Below are positions 7,463-16,104 of a stretch of 16,104 nt of DNA, one piece after another. A model generated the notes under the pieces. It ran no database searches. It was not told the origin of the DNA and was given only the letters and a program-made list of their open reading frames with translations. The stretch lies in assembly GCA_003024985.2 (NCBI GenBank), contig PXIH01S0000919.1, one strand, 5' to 3'. Numbering within the stretch: position 1 is the stretch's first letter; each line of letters starts with the position of its first letter. The DNA is from Euperipatoides rowelli. Taxonomy: Eukaryota; Onychophora; Udeonychophora; Euonychophora; Peripatopsidae. The translations under genes were made by a program, and so were the position numbers.

Positions 7463-7656
7463 TCTGAATAATTTTAAAGCATAAATATTGATCAGATTAG
7501 TCCAATGATTTTATTCTTTTTTTTTTAATATTTTTCTTTTTTCATGATTTAAAAGCCCTAAATGTAATGAGCTCAACATCCGAAAGGCAAAGAACTCAAA
7601 GGATTATAAATATATAGTTATGTATTTGTTAATAATGATAAATAAATAAATAAAAT
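7463..7656 (+). other. LINE 3' UTR and tail
   Basis: This AT-rich sequence lies between the broken ORF2 and the 3' end of the element. It finishes in AATAATGATAAATAAATAAA and further A-rich tetramers. A simple-repeat tail is usual at LINE 3' ends. Confidence 0.7.
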
Positions 7657-7660
7657 AAAA
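7631..7660 (+). repeat. AATA-type microsatellite tail of the LINE
   Basis: AATAATGATA is followed by repeated AAAT units and an A run, at the exact 3' end of the retrotransposon. The last A residues are shared with the target-site duplication. Confidence 0.75.
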
Positions 7661-7667
7661 TGTGAAT
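7657..7667 (+). repeat. Right target-site duplication of the LINE
   Basis: This is an exact repeat of 6492-6502 (AAAATGTGAAT), placed directly after the A-rich tail. Confidence 0.5.
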
Positions 7668-8612
7668 ACTGTATCTATTTCGTTTATTTTAAATTTTTAC
7701 TAGGCATAATGTCGGTGCTAAATAAAAGGAAAAAACAATTTTTTGATTTTTTTTTAATATAGGCTTGAAAAATGAAATCATTATTTTATTAAAGAAGAGA
7801 GAAAATAGACAAAATTCTTAGTAAATAAAGTGTTAACCAAATTTAAAGCAGAGGTGAAAGGTTAAATATTTTTTAAAAAACAAAATTCTTAGCTTAACTT
7901 TTGAATGTGATAGGTGACAGTATTTCTTTTTTTAATAAAATCAATCTTTTATCCATTTTTGACAATCTGTGTTTATAGTTGATGGGTCAGCTGATCTTTA
8001 GGTTAAAGGTCGATCGTGGGTTTTGAATTGATAAAATCAACTTTTTTTATAAAAAAAAAAAAATGTTTAACTACTTACAAGTGCAATCTTAATTATTTTT
8101 CTAAATTGAATTACCATAAAACTGCTATTCCTAAATTTTTGATATTCAATTAATAAATTAACAGGGGAACATAGACAAATATTTAAATTATGGTCATGAT
8201 GTACAGTATTTTCAATAATAAGGGAGACGGTCAAGAAAACATCCAGACAACTAAAAAGAAAAAGCTTAGCAAAATATTTTTCAAGGGGGTGTCAAAAGTT
8301 AGTTACAGGCACCAAACAGTCTAGGTACGCCACTGAGTTTATAAAAGTCTTCATATTCACAGAACTTAAGACATTCAGGGTCAAAGAATGGAAAGTAGGT
8401 AAATACTTTTACTAATTTTAATATCTATACTGAAATCTTTATTGGGATTTAGGTTTTTATAATTCAATATCCAGGGTGCGACTTCAGATAGAAATAAATC
8501 ACATTTTTTAATGTATTTTTTAAAAGATTTTTAAACGGCAATTATTTAGCAATTGTTGTTATTTATTTTAATATTTTTATCAGTAAATCGGATAATATTG
8601 TCATTGATAATG
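7668..8612. other. AT-rich non-coding stretch
   Basis: No gene is seen. A 13-bp direct repeat ACAAAATTCTTAG occurs at 7809-7821 and 7880-7892. The phrase TAAAATCAA followed by T-rich sequence recurs near 7938 and 8032. Nothing else is distinctive. Confidence 0.45.
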
Positions 8613-8676
8613 AAAGCGGGACATTTATATTGTTAAGATTATAAAAGCGGGACATTTATATTGTTAAGATTATAAA
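8613..8676. repeat. Exact 31-bp tandem duplication
   Basis: Two identical 31-bp copies lie head to tail (8613-8643 and 8644-8674), each starting AAAGCGGGACATTTATATTG. The match runs on two more bases. The absence of any difference suggests a recent event, such as polymerase slippage, or an assembly or read artefact. Confidence 0.95.
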
Positions 8677-9285
8677 TATACCAGACAGTCTCCACAGGGA
8701 GGATTGTTTCAAACCGCTGGCCCTATTCCAAAACATGCCAATCTTCCAAAATTGAATTTTAGTATAGTTTAAATGCAATAATATTAAACTGCTAGATTAA
8801 TGCATATATTGCATAATAATAGATATTAATTTAATTCTCAGATGTAGCCTATAAAATAATGTACCGTGTTGCATCCTGTATATACTTTATTCTTATAATT
8901 ATGGATGATAAGCCAATCTTACACCATGGTTGTAATGGCTTATTAGGTTTTGGACAAAAAAATATGTTCCTGTTCTATATTGAAAAAATGAAATTAAATA
9001 AACATGAAAAATAAAATAATTAATGAATCTTGTTAAATTTTATTGTAAATGTAATTTAAATGCTACAAATTAGGAAATGTTCTACTATAGAAAGAATAAT
9101 TGTTTTTAAGTCTCTTATTTTTTTTTTTAATTATCGTAATCCTTTGTTCGCTGCCATCTGCTTTTATTAAGATCCTCCAGAACCAGGTTCTGAGAACCTA
9201 TTTACAGGTTCTCGGAACAAAACTTCTCGGACACTCATAACATGTTTTGGGTTCTGAACACGTCCATAGAGTCAAAATTCTGTAA
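8677..9285. other. AT-rich non-coding stretch with GGTTCT repeats
   Basis: No gene is seen. Around 9181-9250 there is a G+C-richer patch with repeated GGTTCT or GGTTCTCGG words and one 15-bp palindrome (9185-9199). Confidence 0.4.
9185..9199. repeat. 15-bp palindrome AGGTTCTGAGAACCT
   Basis: Perfect 7-bp arms flank a single central G. Further GGTTCT words follow at about 9208 (GGTTCTCGGAAC) and 9250 (GGTTCTGAAC). The arrangement resembles a cluster of inverted hexamer half-sites. No specific binding factor can be named, and the TTC/GAA spacing does not fit a heat-shock element. Confidence 0.45.
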
Positions 9286-9876
9286 CTTTGTAATATCTTA
9301 GTTCCCCTCTTAACCCAATTGCTATTTACAATATATGAGAAAATTTCACACAAAAATAATTTAAATCAAGCTTTATCTTTTATCTTGTCACAACTGTATG
9401 ACATTGTCTTCCAATTTTTTTCTAAACAATTCGTTTTACTTGATCACGCTAATGCTTCTCCTTTGCTAGCTTCTGAGCTTGATGTTTACTGTATACAGTA
9501 TATTATGATTGAAGCTTTTGGTCTCATTATTTTGACATTCATAAACTTTTTTTTTGTGTGTTAATCTTACAGTACCGTAATTCGGTTTATTTTCTTACGT
9601 TATTTTTTTTCTAATCGTGAACAATGTGTTGTGATTTCTGCTAAGAATTTGACTTGGCTTTCTGTTCTTTCAGGAATTCTCAAAGTAGTATCATTGGTCA
9701 TTGTTGTTTACAACAGTGATGAATCAAAGTTGAATGTTTCATATCCACTTCTATTGCACTATGCAAGTGTTACAATATTTCTTTTATTAATAATCTCGAT
9801 ATCTTCAGATTTGACCTTATTTGGTTATGATCTTCCTTATGGCATTTCAAAACATAATCCTATTTGCATTTTTTAA
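9286..9876 (+). pseudogene. Possible decayed membrane-protein fragment
   Basis: One frame runs for about 196 codons with a single stop (TAA 9562-9564). It ends at TAA 9874-9876. Several hydrophobic segments alternate with polar stretches, including LDVYCIQYIMIEAFGLIIL, then SNREQCVVISAKNLTWLSV, LSGILKVVSLVIVVY and YPLLLHYASVTIFLLLIISI. That suggests three or more membrane passes with short hydrophilic links. The spacing loosely recalls the N-terminal membrane domain of ABCC transporters, but no diagnostic motif is present, so no family is assigned. T-rich DNA gives long hydrophobic frames by chance, which is the main alternative. The non-hydrophobic links and codons such as GAT, GCT and AAC argue for some coding history. 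A 14-bp TACTGTA palindrome lies inside (9487-9500). Confidence 0.25.
9487..9500. repeat. 14-bp palindrome TACTGTATACAGTA
   Basis: This is a perfect inverted repeat of the same motif that forms the arrays at 2071-2570 and 15450-15635, here as a single copy inside an open frame. Confidence 0.8.
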
Positions 9877-9972
9877 CTTATCACTAATTATATGGTAATA
9901 TAATTTCTTTTTAATAATACAGTATCTTGATTCTAATATTCTTCTTAAGGGGGACTATTAATAATACCACCA

Positions 9973-10262
9973 AGCATGGGCGTCCACGGAAAAAAATGCA
10001 ATGGGAAGGGGGGGGGGGGATTATTAATTTTACTTAAGTTTTTTGTTTGGTTGTATGGACATTTGGACACTTCACACTTGGAATATTATTAACGAATGCC
10101 AGCTTTATATTGAATATCTACATTTTTTAAAGCTGATTTTTCCAGGGGGGGGGGCATCTTGATACTTATCTCTTGCAACTTTATATTAAATACCTACATT
10201 ATGGTTGGTCTCATTTTTTCAGGGGCGGGGGAAGAGGGGCGCCTGACCCCTTTGCCTCTCTC
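9973..10262 (+). repeat. Diverged tandem units with long G runs
   Basis: Two diverged units spaced about 76 bp apart each read CTTTATATT(G/A)AATA(T/C)CTACATT, then a T run, CAG and a G-rich block (10102-10154 and 10178-10240). A third G run of 12 (10008-10019) sits after GGGCGTCCACGG in what may be a further, more diverged unit. The final block, AGGGGCGGGGGAAGAGGGGC, is followed by GCCTGACCCC. The open frame at 10173-10388 crosses this repeat and is not a gene. It could be the remains of a minisatellite or of a transposable element with a G-rich end. Confidence 0.6.
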
Positions 10263-11205
10263 TGTGGATTCCTATTGCCATCAAGGATCTTGGTGGTGGT
10301 ATTGAAAATTATCTTCACTTCTCACATTCTGGCTATTTCTACACATTCTATTAAATTCTTGGGTATTTTTTATCATTTTCTAATGTGAAGTGTCACTATG
10401 GCTTTTTTGTTAAACCTAGCTTCCCTATTTGAAAATATCTACTATATATTTAAAATTTTTAAATATAGTTCTTTTTTTAAATACTGGTACGGTATCTGTT
10501 TCATCTTTTTATTCACATAGTTATTGGTCATTTCTCTGTTTCTTTATACAATCAATCCATTTCCAATTTCTTTATAAGACTATTAAAGATGTTTTTTTTT
10601 TGTTCTGGTTTGGTTTCAGTGTTTCTATACACTACATTTGTGAAGTATCTAATTTTCTTCTCTAGTATTCAACCAATCATTAAAATTCAATATTTTCCTT
10701 TTTTCATATCTTTTAATTTTGACCTGTATTTTTTTTAAAACAATTATCCTTTATTTTCTTTCATCAATAATCTTAACCTATGTTATATTTAATTTTTTAA
10801 TTTTTAATTCTAATTTATGTACTGTATATCCACTCAGTCGGAAATACACAAAAATACACGCACTAGTACCATAGACAAAGCATGCAATTTGATGGATTCT
10901 ATTCAGGAACTATTTATTAATTTTTTTTATCTTAAGTTTAAATTGTAATACTTTACATCAGATTTTTCAATATTTAAAATATTTAAAAAATAGCAAAATG
11001 ACGACACCACCAAGTTTTCCATAAGAAATAAACATTTTTTCTTTGGGAATGGTAGTTTATATACAGTATAATATATGAGATAGCGAAACACACATTATTG
11101 GACTTATTTCAACATTGAACTCTAATTTATTAATTATGTTAACATTAAAAAAATATTCCTTTAATCTCTCTTGCAACTATAGTAAATCAAATTGCATTAT
11201 TTAAG
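10263..11205. other. AT-rich non-coding stretch
   Basis: The sequence is T-rich. The open frame at 10429-10665 is a low-complexity Phe/Ser/Ile-rich product of this bias and is not called. Single TACTGTATA-type motifs occur near 10820 and 11060. Confidence 0.45.
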
Positions 11206-11215
11206 CCCCCCCCCC
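11206..11215. repeat. C10 homopolymer
   Basis: A run of ten C follows TTTAAG and precedes TCTAAAAACA. Such runs are otherwise rare here and resemble the complement of the G runs at 10008 and 10145 and the C run at 14938. Confidence 0.7.
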
Positions 11216-13380
11216 TCTAAAAACAAAATAAGCCAATTGAAAAATAGAAATGGCTAATTTTTTCTAATTTTGTGCAAGAGTCAGCTAATCAAAGGTGATT
11301 GTTATTTATTGATTGGGTATATCTAGTGATAATAAAAACAAGCAATTATTGAACATTTCTCTTCAATGATCTGTTTTAGATATTTTTGAAATTTATTAAG
11401 CAACTGGAAAAGGTTACTTATCAAACAAGTATAGTTTTTTTTTTAATTTTTAGCATTTTAAAAATTAAAATAACATCACTGATTGATTTAAGTACTGTAA
11501 TTAAAATAAAATTTGATTAAAAATCAATTTCAAATTATTTTCTTTGATAGATTATTGAGACAGAACAATACAAGTAATCAAAGTTTTTTAATCTCTTTAA
11601 CATGCTGTATGTTTAATACGTCTAAAACTACTTATATAGTGTTATGCCTTCAACAATGACTTTCTATTATCCAATGGGGTTCAACTGCTTAAAAAAGTAA
11701 AATGTCATTTTGCTTTAATGAACTGAATAATCACAGTTTGAAAAGGAAAAAGAAGCATGTCACAGTTACTAAGAATCTTCCTCAAATATTTTGATTGCTT
11801 AATTTTTTTTTTAAAATAATCAGACGAAGGATATTTTATAAATGATAAGCAATGGCTAAATTAGTATTATAAGTTGGACTGAAGGTCCAAAAATGTTCAT
11901 ATTTATAAAATTATTTTTCTATATTGTATATTATACTAACAAAAGTGGCTCCACTACCTCATAGGTAAATGTTATTTTTTGTTGGGGACTAAATGGGTGT
12001 CATAATCTTATTATTTTCTTAATTTTAAGGGATTTTAAAGGTTTAAGAAGTTGATAACATTGATAGATAGCAATTTAAAGTTAAGGTGAAAAAAGTTATT
12101 ACTTGGATAGAATATACAGTATCACAAATACTGTATATGCTAGTCTATAGATTTCATCTATTTTAGTAGCAATTAGTGTATATTGACTAACAATTGTGTT
12201 ATTCAATATAGTAAATGGTATTTTATTATAAGCAATCATTATGATCTGATTGCATTTTTGTTATTTATATGTTTGTTGCCCTGGCATTATTGCAAATTAG
12301 GGATTTCCATTCTTTTATTACTGCATTCTTTACGCCATAAAAATACAGCTTTTATAGGATGAGAATGTTATGATCAATGTTTATAATGTTGGTTCATGAA
12401 CATGCGATGACGATGTCAAAAGAATAGTTGCTCAAATTTTTTGATAGGTCAGAGGCAAATAAACTTGTTGGATAACTACATACAGTATACACTATATAAG
12501 CCAAAATTACAGCAGCTAGATAGTGGCTTATACAAAATAATTTCTTTGAAATGATTGGATTGTGGTTCAATGCACATTAAAATGGCAAAATATTTTTATA
12601 TTAAAATGAACTAAAAATCATGTGCATTTCAGAAGGGTGGCTTTTGCCCTTTGAACTTGGTCATGACACTAGACCACTATATGTGTTCTGTGAACCAAAA
12701 TCAGCTGACTATAGAAACCACTGAAAAAATATTGTGAACTTCTTGATAAAATAATTACTAACCTGACTTACAGTATCTCCCTAGACATACTTATAATGGT
12801 GATAAAACTGGCCAGTTTTAATGATTCTTACCAAAATCCACCCTAGCTAGTATAAATATAAAATCTAATGCTAATGTTAAGCAGAATAAAGAAAAAAAAA
12901 TAGTGTTCTCCTCTACTATTCTTCTAATGCTGCTGTCTTGTATAAAGTGAAGTATTTTCTGTATTTGAGATCAAGTTTCAATAATAAAAAAATTGGTCAT
13001 TATTGTATTTTTTCCTTATATATAAGTAATATTGAGATATTAAAAAAATTATACATCTAAAACGTTTTTGTTTTTCATTAAAAACATTTCTAATAGTTTA
13101 GTTTCGAAAGATATGCTGCACTGATTTAAAGCGTTTAAATAGACCCTCAAGTTGCACCATCTACCTTTCATATCGCATTATAGCGTGCAGGGAAAAAAAG
13201 TATAGAAATGAAAATTTTCAAGATAATGTAAAGATTTTTTTATTTTATTTTACTATATCATTATTTTAAATGTAAAATCCACCTTGAAAGGTTTGTTTAT
13301 ACTATTATTTTTTAAATTGTGTCGTATTGTTTGTTACAATAAAAAAATTACTGCTAAATATGGAAAAATTACGGACATCG
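11216..13380. other. AT-rich non-coding stretch
   Basis: No gene is seen. At 12114-12136 a perfect hairpin is formed by ATACAGTAT and ATACTGTAT with a five-base loop. An acceptor-like CATTTCAG at 12632 is followed by 34 open codons (12633-12734), but no donor is visible, so it is not called. Confidence 0.45.
12114..12136. repeat. TACTGTA-type hairpin
   Basis: Nine-base arms ATACAGTAT and ATACTGTAT pair perfectly around a CACAA loop. This is a dispersed single copy of the array motif. Confidence 0.75.
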
Positions 13381-13400
13381 TTTTTTTTTTTTTTTTTTTT
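13381..13400. repeat. T20 homopolymer
   Basis: Twenty consecutive T. Read on the minus strand it could be the poly(A) end of an old retroposed sequence, but no element body is recognisable beside it. Confidence 0.8.
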
Positions 13401-14276
13401 CAATTTCTTCACAAAAAATGTATTAAATGACATTTTATTATTTAAAAAGATATAATATCTAGCCACCTACCTGTTGTTTTTTCAGCTTTATATTCATGTC
13501 CAAAATTTACCTGATGCTTGAATTTTCATATAAACGATAGGATGCACAATTGCAGGGCTGCATTCCTTTTAATAATGGCTATTATAAAAATCATACAATT
13601 GGTCATTTGATCACGTAAACAATATAATGTATACAGCCTGGTTGATTAGCTAAAGTTGTTGACATTTCTCTTTTTTTTGGAGTGTTGAAATATTTTTTTA
13701 AATTCTTTGTTATATTTTATAATCATTTACTGATATATTTTGTAATTACAGTAGGTAATAAATTATATGCACTGTATAATTTATAATACTGCATTTAATA
13801 TGTATAATATTGAAACATTGAGGTATTTTCATAGTCTTTTTCTTGATTATAATCACACTGGTCAAATATGTTACGGTATATTAATTTATTTTATAAAGTC
13901 ATATATCGTAATATAAAAGTGCTAAGGGCATATACTGTATATTTATACACTGTACATAAAGCATATAACACTAAATCCCACAAAAGTCTATGTAGTCCAT
14001 TAATAAACATGTACACAAAATATTCTACCCAGATACTCTCAAATACTAAAAAAATATCACCTGATATTTGCATTAGCCTGTTGTATATTAGTAGCTTTTT
14101 TTAAATGTTTAAAATTGCTTAAATATTCTGAAATTATCAAGATTTTTACCCTCTCTACCCCCTTTAAACTATTCCATTAATTTATAACATTTGGTCTTTT
14201 GAGGGAGTATGTGTGGAGGGGGAAAGGTGATTATAGTTGTACAATTTAGAAAAATCATTTTATTAATATGAATACA

Positions 14277-14327
14277 TTTTATTCGGGCCTTAATTTCTAA
14301 AAAATATTAATTAGCCTACAGTATTTT
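14277..14327. repeat. Dispersed repeat copy B (partner 4746-4800)
   Basis: It matches 4746-4800 in the blocks TTTTATT, CGGGC(C)TTAATT and CTACAGTATTT. The copies differ by several substitutions and a short deletion. Confidence 0.3.
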
Positions 14328-14937
14328 TTTTTTAAAAAAAAGTAAACTACTACACTTGTTTACTATATTAAAAATCCTAAAAATCGTCTTTCAGAATGCT
14401 AGCAAACTCGTCATTCTAAACTATAGTAGCCTACTTAAGGAGGAGTTTCATTCTATTAAAAAATTACTTGTCAAGAGAGAATGATGTAAAGCAAAGCCCT
14501 AATAATGGATGGTGGTAACCTTTGATACATATAAGATTAATTACTTAAAAAATGCATCAAGTTGTATTTATGATCTCACTACTTTAAATGTCAAATAAAA
14601 ATAATTTTGAATTAGATTTCAATTGAATTACTTAATCATTAATAAGTTATTTTAATTTTTAACAGTTGGAAAATCCAAAATATCTAATTTTTTGAATTAT
14701 CTAAAGTATAATCGCGCAGTCTGAAGCAAACAAGGCATGCAGTGTATGCTTACTTTATTGGCATTTTTTAAATCGTTTATAAATATTAATATAGTAAACA
14801 AGTAGATAGAAGTTTAACATTTTTTAACAATAACATAACTAATTAATAAATTTTAGTTTTATATAAAAATTAAGGTCGAAATAAGATAAGTTTATATTAT
14901 TAATAAAGTGATATTTCTACATCATATGATTACTGTG

Positions 14938-14948
14938 CCCCCCCCCCC
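14938..14948. repeat. C11 homopolymer
   Basis: A run of eleven C followed by TTCCTTTTTCCCC, a pyrimidine-only tract. It is similar in kind to the C run at 11206. Confidence 0.7.
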
Positions 14949-15449
14949 TTCCTTTTTCCCCAATCAACCCATTGTTATAAAATTGATAGGATAGGTAGGA
15001 AATAATAATATTGCTAATTTTATAATTTTTAATATTAAAAAAGCTAATGTTAAAATAAGCTGATTAGAGCATCATGAGAAAAAAAATGCATTCTGAACAA
15101 TAGCTCATGTACAGATTAAATTATTGGACTGTGTAGATTTTGGGGCATTTTGCTGTATGTACTGAATTTATTTATTATCAAATGGTTTTTAAAACTTTAA
15201 TCCACAACTAAAATATTTAGATGTTTGGTGATTTATGAATTAGAATGAAGTTATCTATCAATGCTGACAAAATTTACAATTCATTTTCTTGCAAACTAAT
15301 GTATATTGATTTGGAAAATCAAGTGCCGAACTTTAACTTGTATTCATGTGTATTCTCTCTTTTTTTATATTTCTACTTTGATTTCTTTCATGCTTCTAGA
15401 TGCTTATCCTTCTCCACGTATGTTTTTCTGTCTATATTTTTTCTATTTT

Positions 15450-15635
15450 ATACTGTATATACATTTACATTATATACTGTATATAGTATACTGTCTATGT
15501 TTACTGTAAATAAAGTATATAGTGTAATTACTGTATATACTGTACATACTTTATATACAGTACAATATATGCATTTTGTATATACAGTAAATATACTGTA
15601 TATAGTATAGTATGTACTGTATACTGTACACACAT
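15450..15635. repeat. Second TACTGTATA palindromic array
   Basis: It contains many variants of TACTGTATA and TATACAGTA in close succession, for example ACTGTATATACTGTACATAC and TACTGTATACTGTACACACA. It is the same motif family as 2071-2570. The open frames through it on both strands read as VYTVYT-type low-complexity and are not genes. Confidence 0.85.
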
Positions 15636-16104
15636 CCTGCATATAATAAATTTACAGTTAGCCTCAAATTAAAATTACTGTGATGAAGCTTGATTTCTTG
15701 ATGCCCTCTCACAGACAAAATTTTTTTTTAAATATATTTTATTAGTAATTTTTTTTTTATTAAAAAAAATCCTAATATTTATTACTTTTAAGCATTTTTT
15801 AAAAAAGAAAGTCTTGTAAATTACAAAATTTCGTCAAATAATTTCCAACATAGAAGAAAGACTATACACCAGAACCCCGAGATGAAAGTGTTTCTATTAT
15901 TTCACCCTCCTCAGATAAAAAGTTTTCAACATATAAAAATTTAGAAATCTATTGAAGAAATTTTCTATTAATTTTAGATGATGAATAAAGACTTAAGTAA
16001 TTTCTCTCTATTAAAAGTTGAAATCAAAACAAATTTAAAAAAAAAAATCAAAAATTGTGGGAATTTAAATTCTGTGGCTCCATAATTAAATTTCTTGCCC
16101 TATG
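15636..16104. other. AT-rich non-coding stretch
   Basis: A/T homopolymers dominate. No gene, repeat or signal can be supported. Confidence 0.45.

Larger units (their letters stand above)
6503..7656 (+). mobile_element. 5'-truncated non-LTR retrotransposon (LINE)
   Basis: This insertion of about 1.15 kb keeps the 3' part of a LINE. It has the second half of the reverse transcriptase and the C-terminal domain of ORF2, a 3' UTR of about 170 bp and an A-rich tail (7631-7660). The endonuclease domain, ORF1 and the N-terminal half of the reverse transcriptase are missing, as expected from incomplete target-primed reverse transcription. A matching 11-bp sequence flanks it on both sides (6492-6502 and 7657-7667). 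The coding part has frameshifts and stops, so it is dead. The motif style (W..FLSDR, GVLQGS, YVDDMT, LGV...DLKW, AYYKRPIMEYYAPVW) fits the broad CR1/Jockey-like group of LINEs. I do not assign a clade. Confidence 0.88.
13401..15449. other. AT-rich non-coding stretch
   Basis: No supported gene. Overlapping open frames on both strands at 13868-14104 are low-complexity and include TACTGTATA motif sequence. The stretch contains the repeat copy at 14277-14327 and a C11 run at 14938-14948. The open frame from 15245 runs into the palindrome array and is not a gene. Confidence 0.45.

Noticed and set aside
9286-9876. Naming the membrane-like frame as an ABCC transporter
   Set aside because: Only hydrophobic spacing is reminiscent. 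No Walker, signature or TMD0 diagnostic residues can be seen, so no family name is given.
10173-10388. 71-residue open frame
   Set aside because: It crosses the G-run repeat unit. The glycine-rich middle is the poly-G block and the rest is AT-rich filler.
10429-10665. 78-residue hydrophobic open frame
   Set aside because: T-rich DNA gives Phe/Ser/Leu-rich frames by chance. There are no splice signals, polar links or neighbouring frame to support it, unlike 9286-9876.
12633-12734. 34-codon open stretch after CATTTCAG
   Set aside because: No donor or polyadenylation signal fits, and the length is too short to support an exon alone.
13868-14104. Overlapping open frames on both strands
   Set aside because: The encoded peptides are low-complexity, partly from TACTGTATA motif, and the two strands cannot both be explained as genes.
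15245-15642. Open frames on both strands up to 121 residues
   Set aside because: They run into the second palindrome array and read as VYTVYT-type low-complexity. The upstream part is T-rich with no recognisable domain or start context.
1-16104. tRNA, rRNA, CRISPR or bacterial signals
   Set aside because: I saw no B-box-like GGTTCGA with a matching cloverleaf, no rRNA core, no spaced direct repeats of CRISPR type and no operon structure. The sequence is animal-like nuclear DNA.

Overview
This window looks like nuclear DNA from an animal, most likely an invertebrate. It is very AT-rich, by eye about a quarter G+C, full of A/T homopolymers, and has no long open frames, operons or ribosome-binding sites. 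It holds a decayed non-LTR retrotransposon, a TA-flanked inverted-repeat element, palindromic microsatellite-like arrays and exon-like islands with polypyrimidine tracts. I cannot name the species or clade. No complete gene, tRNA, rRNA or CRISPR array was found.

Layout. 1-3056: mostly featureless AT-rich DNA with a G-rich tract (661-691), two weak exon candidates (1011-1189 and 1593-1658), and a 500-bp array of TACTGTATA-type palindromes bracketed by inverted TG/CA repeats (2071-2570). 3057-4168: the best case for a host gene, three + strand exon candidates (3057-3163, 3607-3641, 4000-4162) with good splice signals. Their reading frames join through both introns to a stop codon with an AATAAA one base downstream. 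The protein is not recognised. 4310-4446 could be an alternative last exon. 4920-5558: a 639-bp non-coding element with roughly 65-bp terminal inverted repeats, flanked by TA on both sides (MITE-like, Tc1/mariner-type target). 5995-6147: an exon-like open stretch with a CxxC motif.

6503-7656: a 5'-truncated LINE. It keeps a broken reverse transcriptase with the YVDD catalytic motif, ends in an AATA-rich tail and is flanked by a plausible 11-bp target-site duplication. 8613-8676: an exact 31-bp tandem duplication. 9286-9876: about 196 codons in one frame, interrupted by a single TAA and encoding a hydrophobic multi-pass membrane-like protein, possibly a decayed gene fragment. 9973-10262: diverged tandem units carrying long G runs. 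10390-15440: almost entirely AT-rich non-coding sequence with scattered TACTGTA palindromes and C runs. 15450-15635: a second palindrome array. The rest is non-coding.

The genes do not form a pathway. The window reads as intron and intergenic DNA colonised by transposable elements, with one probable fragment of a spliced gene. Every exon call rests on splice signals and reading-frame continuity only and needs transcript evidence.
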